DNA of 64,000 nt, taken from assembly GCA_008638375.1 (NCBI GenBank), contig CM018051.1:39269177-39333176 (forward strand), read 5' to 3'. Origin of the DNA: Nyssa sinensis. Its lineage: Eukaryota > Streptophyta > Magnoliopsida > Cornales > Nyssaceae. Each line of letters starts with the position of its first letter. Within the stretch, counting starts at the first letter, position 1. The notes beneath the pieces were generated by a model that was given only the letters and a program-made list of their open reading frames with translations, made no database searches and had not been told where the DNA came from. Below are positions 1-11,425 of this stretch, piece by piece. The translations under genes were made by a program, and so were the position numbers.

Positions 1-485
1 ATTGGTGTCCTTGGTGGTTTCTTCATCATCAATCGGTTTGCAAATCTCTCAATCACTTCATCTCTTACAATTTACAAATTATTTTGCTTGAATACTTTTT
101 CTTGATATTGATATTGATATCATGTTTTCATGAATCTCATAATTGAGCACAAATTTGACTAATTAAAAACTTAATTGAGCAATTGAAATTGTAAATTGAA
201 TTGAATTGACATTTGATCATTTAGTTGAATTTTGCATTGAATTGATTATCAAATTGAACTAATTGATCAATTACATTGTTGTTGATAGGTTTGTATTTTT
301 GAACAATTCTTGACTATACATTAGTAGAAGGGATTATATGTTAAATTAATCACGTTGAGTGATTATGTTGTTGTGGCATCGTTGTTGTAGACAAAAGTTA
401 TAATTAACAATTGAAAATTTTTTAATTCTAGATCCAACCTATTAAACCCTCCCCCAATTCTTGGTTTAAGTATTGATCTTTATCA
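1..485 (+). repeat. 5' LTR of element A (3' end only)
   Basis: Position 1 aligns with about 6321 in the 3' LTR. The two stretches share the same order of blocks, including a run rich in AATTGA at about 170-250, with scattered substitutions and a small indel. The last 30 bases diverge between copies, so the exact end (CA at 484-485) is inferred from the distance to the primer-binding site. Confidence 0.75.
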
Positions 486-488
486 AAG

Positions 489-500
489 TGGTATTAGAGC
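489..500 (+). other. Primer-binding site of element A
   Basis: TGGTATTAGAGC differs by one C-to-T change from the usual initiator Met-tRNA primer site TGGTATCAGAGC. It lies 3 bases after the inferred LTR end, the normal place to prime minus-strand DNA synthesis. Confidence 0.75.
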
Positions 501-541
501 CTACTTTTAAAGGCAATTGATTTATATCCTAAGTTGTGAAA

Positions 542-941
542 ATGAAAGGTGATTATCTTGAGATTTGTAGAAAAGAAATCGAAGTCAATTTAGAAATTTC
601 TTATGATGAATTAGCCAAAGAATTTCTTAATCTCAAGAAGACTAATATGAGGTTAGTCAAGAAATTAAAGTTGAAAAAAGAAAAAAGGGGCCTTACAAGT
701 TAATCAAACTATGTTGAGTCAATTTGAACAAGCAAATGCCACTCTCTTAGAAAAACTTGAAATGATAAAACAAGAGATAAATTTCCTAATGCATGAGGTA
801 GGAAGTCTCAAATCATCCTTAGAAGCTTGTAGAATTGAAAATGAGGAATTAGGTGTAAAATTTGATGAAGAACTTAAATTGATGAAAAATGTCATAAACA
901 TTCATGGAATCAAGTCAAAGAAGTCATCTTCATCAATCTAA
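542..941 (+). pseudogene. Copia-type gag remnant of element A
   Basis: ATG at 542 opens a Lys/Glu-rich reading frame containing a YDELAKEF segment, then stops near 702. The adjacent frame carries on from about 690 to 941 with a long amphipathic helix (LEKLEMIKQEINFLMHEVGSL...) that looks like a coiled coil. This is the usual layout of the C-terminal half of copia/SIRE-type gag. One frameshift near 695 separates the two parts. The UBN2-type capsid core expected upstream was not found, so gag is 5'-truncated as well as frameshifted. Confidence 0.55.
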
Positions 942-1059
942 AATATTCCTTCTACCTTCTACCTTTAAGGCTAAGTTGGTTACTCCTTCCAATAAAATAA
1001 GGATGACATTACTTCAAACCAACACTCAACATCGTGTTCATGATGATTCTTAACCCAAA

Positions 1060-1510
1060 GTCTTACATTGCTCTTTGTGTGAAGTTGATGGTCATACTAG
1101 AAGGCTATGTAGAGTCTCTAGGAAAAAACATGTACAACATCAATACATGTCAAATGAATACAAAAATGAAATGTTTTCGGTAAAACAAAAATTGATTTCA
1201 TATGTTCAAAAAACTAGGAGTATGACTCAAAAGGTCATGGAAATGAAAAAGGTTACAAAACCTTTAGCAACTCCTAGAACCCAACCAAAGACATCGAAAG
1301 CCAATATACAACATGTTGTACCCACACTCAAGAATTCTCTAAAGTAAAGTTGGGTAAGAAAGGGAACCATTGACCTAGGTGATTTTCCTAAATTAAACAA
1401 TATGTTGTATGGTGAAAGACTAAAAGCTAACTTAATTAGCATTAGTCAACTAGGTGATGACCATTTCAATGCCTATCCGACCCTCAAAAAGATTGTAAGA
1501 CAAATTTAGG
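1060..1510 (+). pseudogene. Gag zinc knuckle and protease-region remnant of element A
   Basis: Bases 1069-1110 encode a CCHC zinc knuckle with ideal spacing (C-x2-C-x4-H-x4-C). A basic linker follows to 1347, then a stop. Bases 1349-1510 encode a WVRKG segment and GERLKANLISISQL, a sequence typical of copia polyproteins just after the protease. The DSGAS protease active site expected between them is absent, indicating a deletion. Several stops interrupt the frame. Nucleic-acid binding by the knuckle is known for the family. Confidence 0.55.
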
Positions 1511-3462
1511 TGAGGAATGATAAATTGAAAGGTATTGAGAAGGAGTGTGCAAGTCACACTTCACAATTTGCTTCTTTGCCGGAAAGAGCAAATTCATCTC
1601 TTAGATGACTAAGAGGTTCTATAGAAATTTAGGGATTCTACTCTTCACTCACATCATAGGGACTCACTATGAATTGCTTTGTCATATTTTACTGAATTTT
1701 TCTTGTTAAAAATCATCCCTGAGTAAGTTGAGTTCTTTTCCATAGTCTAGGTGAGCCTTTTGTTAGTAATTTATTCTAGATCTATGGATCTTTTATTATT
1801 TTTTTTTTCCCTTTTCAATGGATTTTTTATCTTTCATAGTTAGGTGCATTTCATATTTTTATGAAGTCAATAATCCAAAAACATTTTTCTTTCATTTTCA
1901 TTGCTAATAGTAATCCTATTTTTTTTGAAAAAAAAAAAGTGAATAGAGATGCATTCTTAGTGCTTAAGACTATGGCATATGTACTTTAGTTTATTACTAT
2001 CTTCACTTAGTCTTATTCACTTGAATGCATTTAATCTTTTAATCTACTTGTGATCTTATGGTGCTTAGTTTTATATATCTTCATGCATGAGATTACTATG
2101 TAGATAGTTTGGACTTAGTGGTTTTATGTTTATGCATCAATAAGTCCATGACTGGAAAGATTGACTTAGGTTGGAAAAATCAAAAGACCAAAAATAAAAA
2201 GCCTTAAAAGATAATGGCAAACACACAAAATGAAAAATCAAGAGTAGAAGGAAATGACTACCTTTGGGCTATTGTGTATGCTATCAATGGAAATCCTTTG
2301 AAAAGAGCAACCTACTCATCTATCTTGTAAAAGGTGAGAAAAGTGAAATACAAGTTGCAAAATTTGGCTTTGAAGATGAGAGGGAGTTTTGAATGAAAAT
2401 GGTAAAAAACTTCCCAAGTTAATTGACTATGATTGTTTGCTAATATTGTTGTGTAAATCATTCAACACCATAAAGTCAATCTTAATATAAGAACATCACA
2501 TGATGGAAGCTTAATATATATGTCTACACATCATGGTTGAGTGACTAGAGAGTTAGGTTGCATGGACTTAAGTGTTCTAGGGTTAATTAAATGTCTTGAT
2601 TCATTTTAGAACACATATTTCATACTCTTTTAGTCACTCAAAAATGTTCTTATAATTCAGATTTCAACTCAAAAATATTGGGATTTAGCATTGTTGATAA
2701 AAGAATTCTTCTCAAAATTATTTCATGCTAAAAACTGAAGTTTTAATAGAAAATCCATGTTTTCCCTTGTTTTTGGTCTGTTGAAATGGGCAGAGAAGTC
2801 AAGCAAAGTAGAACACTTTGTTTTTTCTTGAGAAAATGGAGGTTTTGGGTCCTCGTTTGAACGAACCCTCGTTCGAATGAAAGTCTGATCCCTTTAAAAA
2901 CACGCGACAGAGGTGCAAATGTTTCATTCCCTTTTATTTCTTTTCACTTTCTCTCAAACTCCTCATAGGTCGTCTTGAGATATAAATCCTGACATCCTCA
3001 TTTGCATATTCTGCTCCAGTTAGGTCGGTCTTTACATTGAGGACTTTGTTTTGACCATTTAGTTTCAATTCCCACCATATGTTTGATCGGTAAGTCCTTG
3101 TGTCCTTTTCATTTTCCTTTAGTCTATTTGATTCCTTTCATCTAGATCTTAAGGTTAGTGTGGACCGTTAGATTGGTACACTTGACGTAGCAACCTATTA
3201 GGATTTTCCTACTTATGTTTCACTCTAGTCTACGTGTTCATGTCTTACAAGATAGTGCCTATATCACGAAAGCATTTTTCCTATGCTACCCGGTTAGGTG
3301 CAATATCTAGGGTAATTGTTCAATTTTCTACACCAATTACCTACATTCAGGCTGGTACTGTATTGTCCTGACTTGTACTTCCTAAAAGAGTCGCCACGAT
3401 AGATGATATATGTGAGACACTTACATATAGACTCTTAGAGTCCCGTAGTTGGCTACCTCTTC
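1511..3462. other. Non-coding interior of element A
   Basis: AT-rich sequence with no frame I recognise. Copia integrase and reverse transcriptase would be expected here and are absent. At about 2862-2887 there are two CTCGTTTGAACGA / CTCGTTCGAATGA motifs related to the palindrome in the 3' LTR (5565-5596). Confidence 0.5.
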
Positions 3463-4550
3463 TGACTATCACAGGGTCTCGCCGATGAGACTGTGGTTCG
3501 AGAGTTTTTCTTGAACCTTGCTTCTCGTGATGCGCAAGGAGGATACCCCGTCATAGTTTGCGATGTTGAGTTTACCCTCACCACAGACTTGATTGCTCAA
3601 ATTCTTAGCCTTCCTCGAGTTGAGCAACCAGGCTTCCCATTCCCTCAAGGTGCTATACTTCCCTCTACTGATCTTATCGCATCCACCCTCTCTGTCGATA
3701 TCTCGACAATCTTCGCCACGAGGGCTGCCACCCTAAAGCAAGGTTATCTACATGAGGGTTATCGTACCCTCAATCTCATAGTCTATAACATTCTCCACCC
3801 AATTAATCATATCAACTCACTAACTCTCTCTCACAGTGAACTCTTACACCATTAGTGTTGCCATATTGATCGATACACCTTGTACATCTTATAAGTCATT
3901 GAATCAACGACTTTAAGTGTTAAATGCACTACCATTCTTCCATTTGGCAGTTTGATCACCAAGATCTGTGCTACACAAGAGGTTTTATTTTACACTACAA
4001 ACATTCTTGTCTTTCCTTCTAGACCATTCACTCATAGGATAGTCGTGAAGTCAATGGGACATGTCATCACCCCTTCAGATGAGGACAATATTGATAATAA
4101 GCATCAGAAGGACTAGCAACTTACAATAGCTTAGCCACAACAACACAACAACAACATCCACCAGCACCGATTCTATAGCAGCAGCCTTATCCGTTGCAGC
4201 CCTTGTAGCAGTCCGGAGATCAGATTCATGTTGAGGACTTTCTTATTGACCAGACTCCACCGTAGTTTCGTACCCTTTTGGGTGCAAACTTTCGAACATC
4301 ACCAGAAGCATTTTCATTAGTAGCTAATTACGAGAGATTGGTTCGAGGATCATCTACAGCTGAATCATGATCAGATCACTATTCACGTTGATTAGAGGTT
4401 AAAGGAGAACTATCTTCAAAAATGGTCAGACTTCCTTGTGTCGATGATGAAGGAGACGACCTATCTTTGAGGAGCCATGCAGGGTTTAATAGAGGCTCTC
4501 ACACGTGCCTTTTCTCCTCTACCACCACCTAGAGATGATCAGTGATTTAG
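3463..4550 (+). pseudogene. Putative plant transposon protein domain (Transposase_32-like), broken
   Basis: The longest open stretch (about 3466-3855) encodes VVREFFLNLASRD..., then LIAQILSLPRVEQPGFPF, then a block ending VYNILHPINHINSLTLSHSELL. This order matches the 'putative plant transposon protein' domain (Pfam Transposase_32 as I remember it), common in plant retrotransposon-derived ORFs. Related sequence continues in another frame to about 3960 (LPFGSLITKIC) and is followed by a Gln-rich stretch at 4130-4220 with stops. The biochemical role of the domain is unknown. Upstream of 3463 the frame is closed by TGA, so no intact start exists. Confidence 0.55.
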
Positions 4551-5206
4551 TTTATTTTAGATTACATGAGTGAGGAATGTATTTGTAATAGGTTTTCCTG
4601 TATATCTTTCAACTCATCAGGTACATGTATATTTTTTTGACAATTTTGCCCATATGACATCTTGTTTTATCTTTTAGGGATTGATGATAGACTCGCTGTT
4701 TTGATGTTATATCATTGATATTTGTTTGTGTCTATTATTATTACTATTAATTTTATGTTATCTCACTATGCATGTCTACCTTGTTGTGTTCTACTTCCTT
4801 ATAGTTTTCCTTATTTGATACCTTCCTTTGTTATCGTGACAAAAAGGAGGAGATGATGTAACAAAAGGAGAGTTGGTACAAAGAGGGAGATCAGGACATT
4901 TGTATTTAGCATATATTGAGGGGGAGTAGTATACATTTTTTTGCATATGTATGAGATAGCTTAGAATCACTTTGTCTTGTTTAGGATTTGATTTGATTGC
5001 ATATGGGTACCATGTTTACTGTACCTTGTCTTATATTGATAGGTTGACTACTTGTTAAGCATTTCTAAGTGATATCTTCAGTATAGAATACTAAGTGAAA
5101 ATGTATAATTTCCTTTTATTTGGGTCTTTGGGGGTTACAAATTTTGGTGTATTATATTTTTATACTATTTTACGCAGTTTTGTCATAGATTGCCAAAAGG
5201 GGAGTT
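4551..5206 (+). other. 3' untranslated interior and polypurine tract of element A
   Basis: Weak coding resemblance around 4840-4960 (GACAAAAAGGAGGAGATGATG) is typical of the tail of SIRE-like elements, which often carry this purine-rich segment. The polypurine tract CCAAAAGGGGAGT at 5193-5205 abuts the LTR start and would prime plus-strand synthesis. Confidence 0.6.
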
Positions 5207-6800
5207 TGTTAGGACCAATGGGGCCGATATTGTAATTAGCTAATCCAGTTTGACCAAACATGCTTTGTATATAAGCATCACAAAATTCCTAGGTGTGAGT
5301 ACCTCAATGCCCGTTCTACTTCAAGATTGTCTAAGCTGCATTACCGCACATATCTTCCTATCGGCTTGCTTCATGAAGGGTATATTAGACTTTTGTTTTG
5401 ATTTAGATCTTACACACTCATACATTGCATGCATTGCATATAGTTTTCATCATGCGTGTATTAGATTTGTGATTGTAAAACAATTTTCTCAAAAGTGCAT
5501 CTTAAAAACCTAAGGCAAAAATTCTATTCACAAGCCAAGCTTAGAATGAGCAACACTCTATTGCTTGTTCGAACGAGCCTTAGCTCGTTCGAACAAACAA
5601 CACTAGTCCATTCTCATTCGTTTTCATTCATTCGAAAGGCTTGTATCAAACGAAGAGCTACAACCTCATAAATGTGCTCATTTGATATTTGTTCCTTCTT
5701 CGTTCGAATGAATGGGAGCTCATTTGAATATGTGATGATTCATTCAAACGAACCTTGGGTGGAAAATAGATTTATCATCTATTTTGAAGGTCATTTTGGA
5801 TTGAACAAGTTCATTGCAAAAAATCACGAAAATTCAGTTAAGAGTAATGAAAAACAGAGTAAGAGATATTTTAATCGTGAGAGCTATATTTTTGAGAGAT
5901 CAAAAAGCTTTTATGAGAGATCAATCATACACTTCTCTACTCTCATTCATCAATTGGTTTAGATCTTTCACTAGATCCAAATCAAATCTAATAGCCTCTT
6001 GTTTATGTCATTTCACCATTGATCAAGAATTGAGATCAACCTCGTGGATGCATTATTGATTGGATCGGTGGATACTGAGATTGTGAGGATTTTTAACTGT
6101 GGAGCAACTAGATCGAAAGATTCCCAGATCGTCGAGGATTTCAGTTGTATGAAGATTCTGACTATGAGGAGCTTGTGGACTCAAAAAGAAATTGAAGATA
6201 TGATCGGGTAGAACGGAGCTTGAGGTGTAGAATTTGGTTCGTAAATACGTTGTAATTCAATTTCTGTCATAGTGAAAGTCTTCCTTGAGCATTGGCAGGC
6301 TTCGAAGTTTTACTCTAATGATTGTTGTCCTTGGTGGTTTCTCCGTTATCAATCGGTTTGCAAATCTGTCAATCACTTCATCTCTTATAATTTACAAATT
6401 GCTTTGCTTGAATGCTTCTGCTTGTTATTGACATTAATATTAAGTTTTCATGAATCTCATAATTGAGCACAAATTTGATTAATTAAAAACTTAATTAAGC
6501 AATTGAAATTGTAAATTGAATTGAATTGATATTTGATCATTTAGTTGAATTTTGCATTGAATTGATTAAATTGATTATCAAATTGAACTAATTGATCAAT
6601 TAGGTTGTTGTTGATAGGTTTGTATCTTTGAACAATTCTTGATTATACATTAGTGGAATGGCTTTTATGTTGAATTAATCATATTGAGTGATTTTATTGT
6701 TATGGCATCGTTGTTGTAGATAAGACTTGTAATTAACAATTGAGAAATTTTTAATTCTAGACCCAACCTATTCAACCCCCCCTTCTAAGTTTAATTTACA
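5207..6800 (+). repeat. 3' LTR of element A
   Basis: Begins TGTTAGGACC directly after the polypurine tract. Bases 6321-6800 pair with window bases 1-485. It contains a near-symmetric TTCGAACGAGC inverted repeat (5565-5596) and related half-sites at about 5700 and 5735. The end at 6800 (TTTACA) is inferred. Length is about 1.6 kb, in the usual range of SIRE-like LTRs. Confidence 0.7.
5565..5596. repeat. Perfect 14-bp inverted repeat in the LTR of element A
   Basis: TTGTTCGAACGAGC (5565-5578) is followed by CTTA and then its exact reverse complement (5583-5596). Each arm also contains the palindrome GTTCGAAC. Similar motifs recur at 2862-2887, about 5700 and about 5735, suggesting a repeated LTR element rather than chance. 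Confidence 0.8.
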
Positions 6801-7614
6801 CTTTGAGACCTTAAATGATATCCTAGTGGTATCGATCTTTAGCATTTTTTATTCATAACTTTTTATGCCTAATTTACCTCTGGATAATTAGTTCACCGAT
6901 ATTGTTAGTTCTTGATTTACCACACAATCAATTAATTGTTTTTGAATTAATTATTAGAAGGTCCCTCCAAATAAGTATATGCAAGGTAAGGTCCAAGTCA
7001 AAACATTTTAACCTTCAAAAGTTCCTCAATTTTTTAATTGTATAAGCCTAGGTCCAATAATGCTAATGTGTCAAACTTTAAATTTTTCTTAATAACTAAA
7101 TTGCCCTCTTAATTCTCCAAGTCTGACTGTCTATCCCTCTCGGTCCCAGTTCTCTGCCATGCTCATTTCACCGTCTTCGGCTCAAAACCTTGAAGTCCAC
7201 TTTCTTCACCGAGGTTCAGTTCGTCGAACAAAGAGAGAGGGTCATGTATGGGTGGTTTGACTTGGCTGAAACTACTACCGTTTGATCCTATTTTCGTTGA
7301 GAAGTCAGAGATAAATAAATTTAAGAAATTTGGTTGGCTCAAGACTTGCTCTATATTTTCAAGAGCTGCCATGGCAAGTCTTCTTTATATGATCAAGTGG
7401 TCACCTGCCTCATCCATTGGTAACTAGAAAGCAAGTTAAAAGTTTAGTCTGCATTTATATTCTCTTATTTAACTTAAAAAAAGTTTGTATTCTCCTTAAA
7501 TTCATATTAATCTTTGAACTTGTGCACAAAGATAATAAAGTCGTACAAATAGTTAAAAAACATCACATTATTTACTCATCTAAGAGCAATGAGAAGACAG
7601 TGATTAATTATGTT

Positions 7615-7722
7615 AACAAAAGGATGTAAAATAGAAACTTCCCCTGCATTACTTAATTACTTGATGAAATAAATTAGCAGCACAAAAGATCAAACTAACA
7701 AAGGATGTAAAATAGAAACTTC
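7615..7722 (+). repeat. 25-bp direct repeat pair
   Basis: AAGGATGTAAAATAGAAACTTC occurs at 7620-7641 and again at 7701-7722, with a few further matching bases upstream. The second copy runs straight into the hairpin at 7718-7757. The spacing suggests a small insertion or slippage event between copies. Confidence 0.75.
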
Positions 7723-7757
7723 TCTTTTATTTTTATACATAAAAATAAAAGAGAAGT
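7718..7757. repeat. Perfect 19-bp inverted repeat with 2-base loop
   Basis: Arms 7718-7736 and 7739-7757 are exact reverse complements, separated only by AC. This would form a near-perfect cruciform or RNA hairpin. It overlaps the second copy of the direct repeat. It could be a tiny inverted-duplication scar or a MITE remnant; no terminal motifs allow a choice. Confidence 0.85.
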
Positions 7758-9609
7758 CAATAGACACAAAATCTTATCATTGATTTAAAAAGCGAACAAA
7801 TAAAAAGCCTTTTCTTCACTCCATTCCCAGTTCTCTTAACTTTTTTTTTTATCTATCCAACATCTCCATCTATATTTTAACGCCCAAAGAAACTCTGCCC
7901 AAAAGAAACTTCGGGACACAGAATTTTCTCTAATTTCTCTGCCGACAAACATTCTCTATTAATTTTTTTTTTTTTTTACGTTTGTATTATTTTCTCTATT
8001 TAATTTTCTTGTTTTATCAATGTTGAAATATTAACAATTTCTTAAGGAACAAAGATTGTTTGATACATTATTAAAAACATGTGTAATATTTTTTCTTTAA
8101 GAAATTTCTAAAATTTCTCTGTCCGAGAAATATCCAATGGAAAGAGAAAATTCTCTGTTGGAATTAGAATTTTCTTCTAAATTTCTCTGTTGCAAAAACT
8201 TGAATTTTTTTACAAAATTTTCTATGCAATGTGGATCTTGTTTGATATATCTCTATTTTTAGAGTCCAAATATATGAGTTTTTTTTATAAAAAAAATAAT
8301 TTATATATTACAAGTTATTTAATTTTAAAGTTTCAAAAAATAAAAGGTGATGACATGGCATGCGTACCGCAAGAAGGGAGGCACCTATTTTATTTTTACG
8401 GTGTTTTGAATTGGATGGTTATTTTTGTCAACAAAATACTTAAGGACTTTTTGGATTTAAACTATTTTGGGTTGGATCTTATGCTAATTAATCACTTTAT
8501 GACTAATCCCTTTTTTAAATTTTGATAAAATATAATGAGTTTATTAAATGTAATTTTTTATGTTTTGTCGAGAATGGCCAAAAGGAAAATTGTGAGGAAA
8601 AATGCGTCTCATTTTTTTTGTGTTGGCAAATTTTTTTCTTAAATTGTACTTGTACAACTAGTATTTGTAGGGTTTAGTTGAGTCACTATGGTTATCAATA
8701 ATACGGTTGAAGATGCAAGACTACCTTTCTAAATGTGTAATTCAAAAAGTAAATCATATCACGTATATTAATTACACTTAAACACCTGACCTTAGAATTG
8801 TAATAATCAAAATTTATTCCTACAATATTCACAATTTAGTTTTGATTATAAGTTAAATTAATTGACCTTAGAAAATTGTTCAAAATAATTTTGAACTCAA
8901 TTATAATTGTGTGCTAAACGAAGCAGATGAACAGAAGTTTTATCGTTTGATTAAGGACGATAAAAATTGAATTTTCAAAAAGAGAAATGAATGCTATAGT
9001 GGGATTTAATGTATTAAGAATATTTCTTAAGTTAATAAAAAACACTAGGTCCTTTTGTTTAAAATTCAAGGAAGAGTTAAGATAATTCAAGCATACGGTT
9101 GAGTTCTTTGTTTTCTTTGACCATTTCTTTTTAAAGGAATCTAGCAGTACTCTTTCGTCAGTGAAAATGTTAGAATAACTCATTTTCTTATGCAGAGGAG
9201 AAAATCAACTTGACAATTTAAAAAGCATTAGAATTTATTCAAATACAACAGTGAAAAAAGTCATGTATAAGGTTGCTCCAATAATCTTTCGGTACTACAA
9301 GTACAATAGATACTTTGCGACAATTCCACAAGTAGGAGATTGATTAAATTCACTTCTATTGATTCATTCCATTTCTTTAGGTGATAAAAGTAAAAACAAA
9401 ACAAAACAAAACAAAAATAAGAGTATTGGATTCTGTTTTTGTTCACATTCTACTCTGAGATCCCAAACAACCTTAGGCATTTGCAATTGGTCTCCAAGAA
9501 AAGTGATGTTAAATATATATTCATGACAGGGTAGTATCTACCTAATCCTAATTGGAGACGGTACAAATTTAACCTTGACTACAACATTTTGGATGTTGCT
9601 TGCCGGGCA

Positions 9610-10190
9610 TCAACTTTCCTCTACAACTACAATAGTAACGCTACCTTGCTGAACAGCCCCGTTCTCCGGTGGCTGAGCTCCGGCAACTTCATCCACTGCA
9701 TGTGAAGCTGTTGAACGTTCAAGCAATGAGTGCCGACAATTCGGGCACGATGAGTGTGACTTGAGCCATGTGTCTATGCACCTCACATGGAAACCGTGAT
9801 TGCAATTTGGCAGGACTCGAACCTTTTCTCCATCCACAAAATCTCCTAGGCAAATTGGGCACTCGGTGGCCGGAATATTCACACTTGATCCATAAACTGC
9901 TACCGGAATCTGACGCAAAGCGCGCTTCTTGAGGCCGGTGGCAGCCAAGCGTGCTGCAGCCTGCTTCCGGCGTATCCATGGCAAACCTACGACTACAACG
10001 GAGAGCACAACGCACGATTGAGTTCAATCCAAGTGCACATATTAGAGCACATAACAAAGCCGCCAGTATGATTAACATGTTGGATGTCAAAATTTGACTG
10101 GCTAATGTGCGACTCATATGTGCTATTGCCCTTAACCGGCGGCATACCTGGCTGCTGGCTCTGTGGCAACAAGGCGGAGACGCAGATTCA
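9610..10190 (-). pseudogene. ATL-type RING-H2 finger protein (E3 ubiquitin ligase), two frameshifts
   Basis: The 3' frame (9610-9961) encodes the ATL 'GLKKRAL' region followed by a complete RING-H2 domain. In the frame whose first Met codon is at 10008 the ligands are C50, C53, C69, H71, H74, C77, C88 and C91, with W81 at the E2-contact position. The membrane segment (SNMLIILAALLCALICALGL, then [13 protein letters not shown]) lies in a different frame at about 9962-10085. The N-terminal stretch PPVKGNSTYESHISQSNFD lies in a third frame at about 10086-10145. One extra base near 10085 and one near 9961 account for both breaks. ATL genes are usually single-exon membrane E3 ligases of about 200 residues, and the conserved parts are all present. 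A likely initiator is ATG at 10145; an upstream one may have been lost. It is either a young pseudogene or an intact gene with assembly indels. Confidence 0.85.
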
Positions 10191-10857
10191 CCACCACCCC
10201 CAACAAATTCAAAACCCAATTTGGATTTTGGAAGGATACAGTAGAAATGGCTGTTACCACGAAAGACTGTTTAAATTTGAATGGGTCTTGATGTATGAAA
10301 AGAGGTAAACAGTTCCTGGTCTTGTGTTTTCTTGTCTGGGGGCTCTTGTTGATGGCGGTTTTAGGTCACACTAATGTTGTCAAGATTCCATGCTATAAAA
10401 AGACATAGAAAGAGCATCTTCTTTGTCTTTTGGATAAGGAAAAAAGAAATGGTAGTTTGTTTCTAAAGGTGGTTGTTATACCAATTGGGGACCCTTTTGC
10501 TGCATGATTCGACCTTATTACTCAGAACTGGTCCTCCCTGGTTTATACTGGGAACCGAAACCGAAAAACAAAGCAAAAGATGATTGAGACTGAAACCGTA
10601 AAAATTTACAGCGCTTACCCAACCTTTTCTTTCACAATAATTCAACCTCGCCCGTGGCTGACAACCATTACTTTTTAAACCGTCAATTACTATAAAAATT
10701 TAAGATATATGGAATGAGACAAGAAGTGAGCCTGACATAATATATATGGGGCATAATATTTGAAATTTTCACTCAATTGAGTGAGAGAGATTTAATCTAA
10801 GATCGCTCATAATTAGAGCTTTTATACCATCGTCAGTTAACCTAAAAATTTTAGTGG
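10191..10857. other. Intergenic DNA upstream of the ATL gene
   Basis: Would contain the ATL promoter. No clear TATA box or coding sequence was recognised. Short overlapping frames have no family resemblance. Confidence 0.4.
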
Positions 10858-10865
10858 TTAAATAA
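10858..10865. repeat. Left flanking duplication of element B
   Basis: TTAAATAA immediately precedes the left LTR and the same 8 bases immediately follow the right LTR (13901-13908). Gypsy target duplications are usually 5 bp, so some of the 8 matching bases may be chance. Confidence 0.7.
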
Positions 10866-11278
10866 TGCAGAACAAAAACGTGGAAGAAAAATTAAACATG
10901 ATCGAATTTTTTATAGAATAAGTAACATGATGACTCTTTATCCAAACAAAAAAAATAATTCTTTCAAAATTCAGTAATTATTTATTATTGATAAAAAAAC
11001 ATGACTGATAATGACATATTACATTATATTTATAATATTAGAATACTCTTATTTTGACAAAGAAATAAAAACTCTTATTTTTATACTAATCCTATTATAA
11101 TAAAGACAAATAATTCGAATAGGAAACTATTAATTTTCTATATTTTCTATACAAATTCCTAATAAAACAAAAAAACTAGAGAAATTGTGAATAAATTAAA
11201 ATTGAAAACTAAATAATCCTAATACAACTCTTAAAACTAATATTCTTATTTTTAGGGTATCAAATCTGTCCTACATCA
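10866..11278 (-). repeat. 3' LTR of element B
   Basis: 413 bp, aligned along its whole length with 13492-13900. It starts TG and ends CA on the + strand (TGCAGAAC...CTACATCA). The adjoining interior on the minus strand reads GAACTCGTT...GCGAC, the usual acidic end of gypsy coding sequence plus a degenerate polypurine tract. Confidence 0.85.
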
Positions 11279-11425
11279 GTCGCTCTCACTTGAAAAGAAC
11301 TCGTCCTCGAGTTGACTAGATTTATGCGACCACGAATTATTCCCTAACCCAGTATCAACAGTTGAGTTCCTTTAAGGTCACACTCAAAGATTTTTCCTTT
11401 TGCATCTTCTATAAAGTTTGTAACT

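Larger units (their letters stand above)
1..6800 (+). mobile_element. Element A: degenerate copia-type LTR retrotransposon, 5' LTR cut by window edge
   Basis: Bases 1-485 match about 6321-6800 closely (shared blocks around 40-130 and 6360-6450), so they are the ends of two direct LTRs. A Met-type primer-binding site follows the first (489-500) and a polypurine tract precedes the second (5194-5206). The interior holds copia-style gag remnants, a zinc knuckle, a protease-region remnant and, unusually, a plant transposon-protein domain (about 3463-4550). No reverse transcriptase, integrase or RNase H was recognised, so the element is non-autonomous. Its left end and target duplication lie outside the window, so insertion boundaries cannot be tested. 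The right end at 6800 is inferred from a terminal CA. Confidence 0.72.
6801..9600. other. AT-rich intergenic DNA
   Basis: No gene or transposon I recognise. It holds long A and T runs (about 7840, 7965), a short direct repeat (7615-7722) and a perfect hairpin (7718-7757). Short reading frames here have no family resemblance and low-complexity translations. Confidence 0.5.

Noticed and set aside
7163..7372. 69-codon minus-strand frame starting MAALENIEQVLSQ
   Set aside because: The composition looks protein-like, but there is no recognisable family, no splice partner and no promoter; evidence is insufficient to call a gene.
8190..8525. 111-codon + strand frame
   Set aside because: AT-rich, Phe/Leu/Lys-rich translation with no motif; chance opening in low-GC DNA.
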